This document shows positions 13,980-14,084 of a DNA stretch of 14,084 nt, piece by piece. How positions within the stretch are numbered: the stretch's first letter is position 1; each line of letters begins with the position of its first letter. The stretch is taken from NCBI GenBank assembly GCA_002392545.1, contig DGHF01000179.1:1-14084 (forward strand), read 5' to 3'. The notes beneath the pieces were generated by a model, which was given only the letters and a program-made list of their open reading frames with translations, was not told where the DNA came from and did no database searches. Made by a program: the position numbers and the translations under genes. The stretch comes from Ruminococcus sp. UBA3855. Lineage in GTDB: Bacteria; Bacillota; Clostridia; Oscillospirales; Ruminococcaceae.

Positions 13980-14011
13980 ATTGTCAAATGAACATTACAC
14001 GCTCTGTACTC

Positions 14012-14084
14012 TTACTTGTTAGCGTCAGCAATTGCAGCCTGTGCAGCAGCCAGACGAGCAATCGGAACACGGAACGGTGAGCAG
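14012..14084 (-). CDS. ppdK: Pyruvate, phosphate dikinase, C-terminal end (5' part outside window)
   Basis: Only the last codons are inside the window. On the - strand they read CSPFRVPIARLAAAQ and continue to NANK-like residues ending in TAA (14014-14012). This tail is characteristic of PPDK, in which the C-terminal PEP/pyruvate-binding barrel ends with VSCSPFRVPIARLAAAQAA. The enzyme interconverts PEP, AMP and pyrophosphate with pyruvate, ATP and phosphate, a common glycolytic step in cellulolytic clostridia. The catalytic Cys and phospho-His lie upstream, outside the window. The call rests on about 23 residues. Confidence 0.8.
   Translation of the reverse strand, partial: CSPFRVPIARLAAAQAAIADANK

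Noticed and set aside
13959..13987. TTGACA on the - strand at 13987-13982 as a promoter for the small gene and sbcDC
   Set aside because: The -10 position reads CTGCAT or TGCATA, a poor match, and the start would fall inside the ppdK terminator. How this operon is transcribed remains unclear.

Overview
The window looks like chromosome from a cellulolytic Ruminococcus (Oscillospiraceae), closest in style to the R. flavefaciens / R. champanellensis group. The main reason is its left end: a partial gene ending in an X-module plus dockerin, followed by a signal peptide-cohesin-Thr linker-sortase protein. That arrangement and the protein sequences match the cttA-scaE end of the R. flavefaciens sca (cellulosome) cluster. 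Low-GC Firmicute promoters, strong AGGAGG-type ribosome binding sites and a PPDK C-terminus at the right edge fit the same assignment. All calls were made by reading; no database was searched.

Layout. (1) 1-2345, + strand: partial cttA-like gene with 27-bp repeats, then scaE-like cell-wall cohesin gene and a strong terminator. (2) 2365-6355, - strand: acn (aconitase) -> icd (isocitrate dehydrogenase) -> rex (NADH/NAD-sensing repressor). This set makes 2-oxoglutarate from citrate. Its promoter has consensus -35 and -10 boxes, and an 18-bp Rex-type palindrome covers the -35 box, so the operon is probably repressed by its own last product. (3) 6375-6964, + strand: a divergent gene for a small acidic protein, possibly TerB-like, with its own consensus promoter and an upstream inverted repeat. 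(4) 6966-9963, + strand: a consensus promoter, a structured leader of about 110 nt ending in an intrinsic terminator, then four tightly packed genes: two unrecognised small proteins, a ClpP-like serine protease with an intact triad, and a soluble VirD4/TraG-type ATPase without membrane segments. (5) 9966-13906, - strand: a small unknown gene, then sbcD and sbcC (DNA-end processing nuclease). (6) 13944-14084, - strand: terminator and last codons of ppdK.

The part most likely to be new is region 4. A conjugation-type hexameric ATPase that lacks its membrane anchor is co-translated with a ClpP-like protease, with no relaxase, mating-channel gene or recombinase in view. It lies downstream of a leader that shows attenuator logic: the 3' arm of the first hairpin can pair with the 5' arm of the terminator, and a six-codon Leu-rich mini-ORF sits at the predicted transcript start. 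The function is unknown. A protein-unfolding/degradation machine, a defence-type module or a domesticated remnant of an integrative element are all possible.
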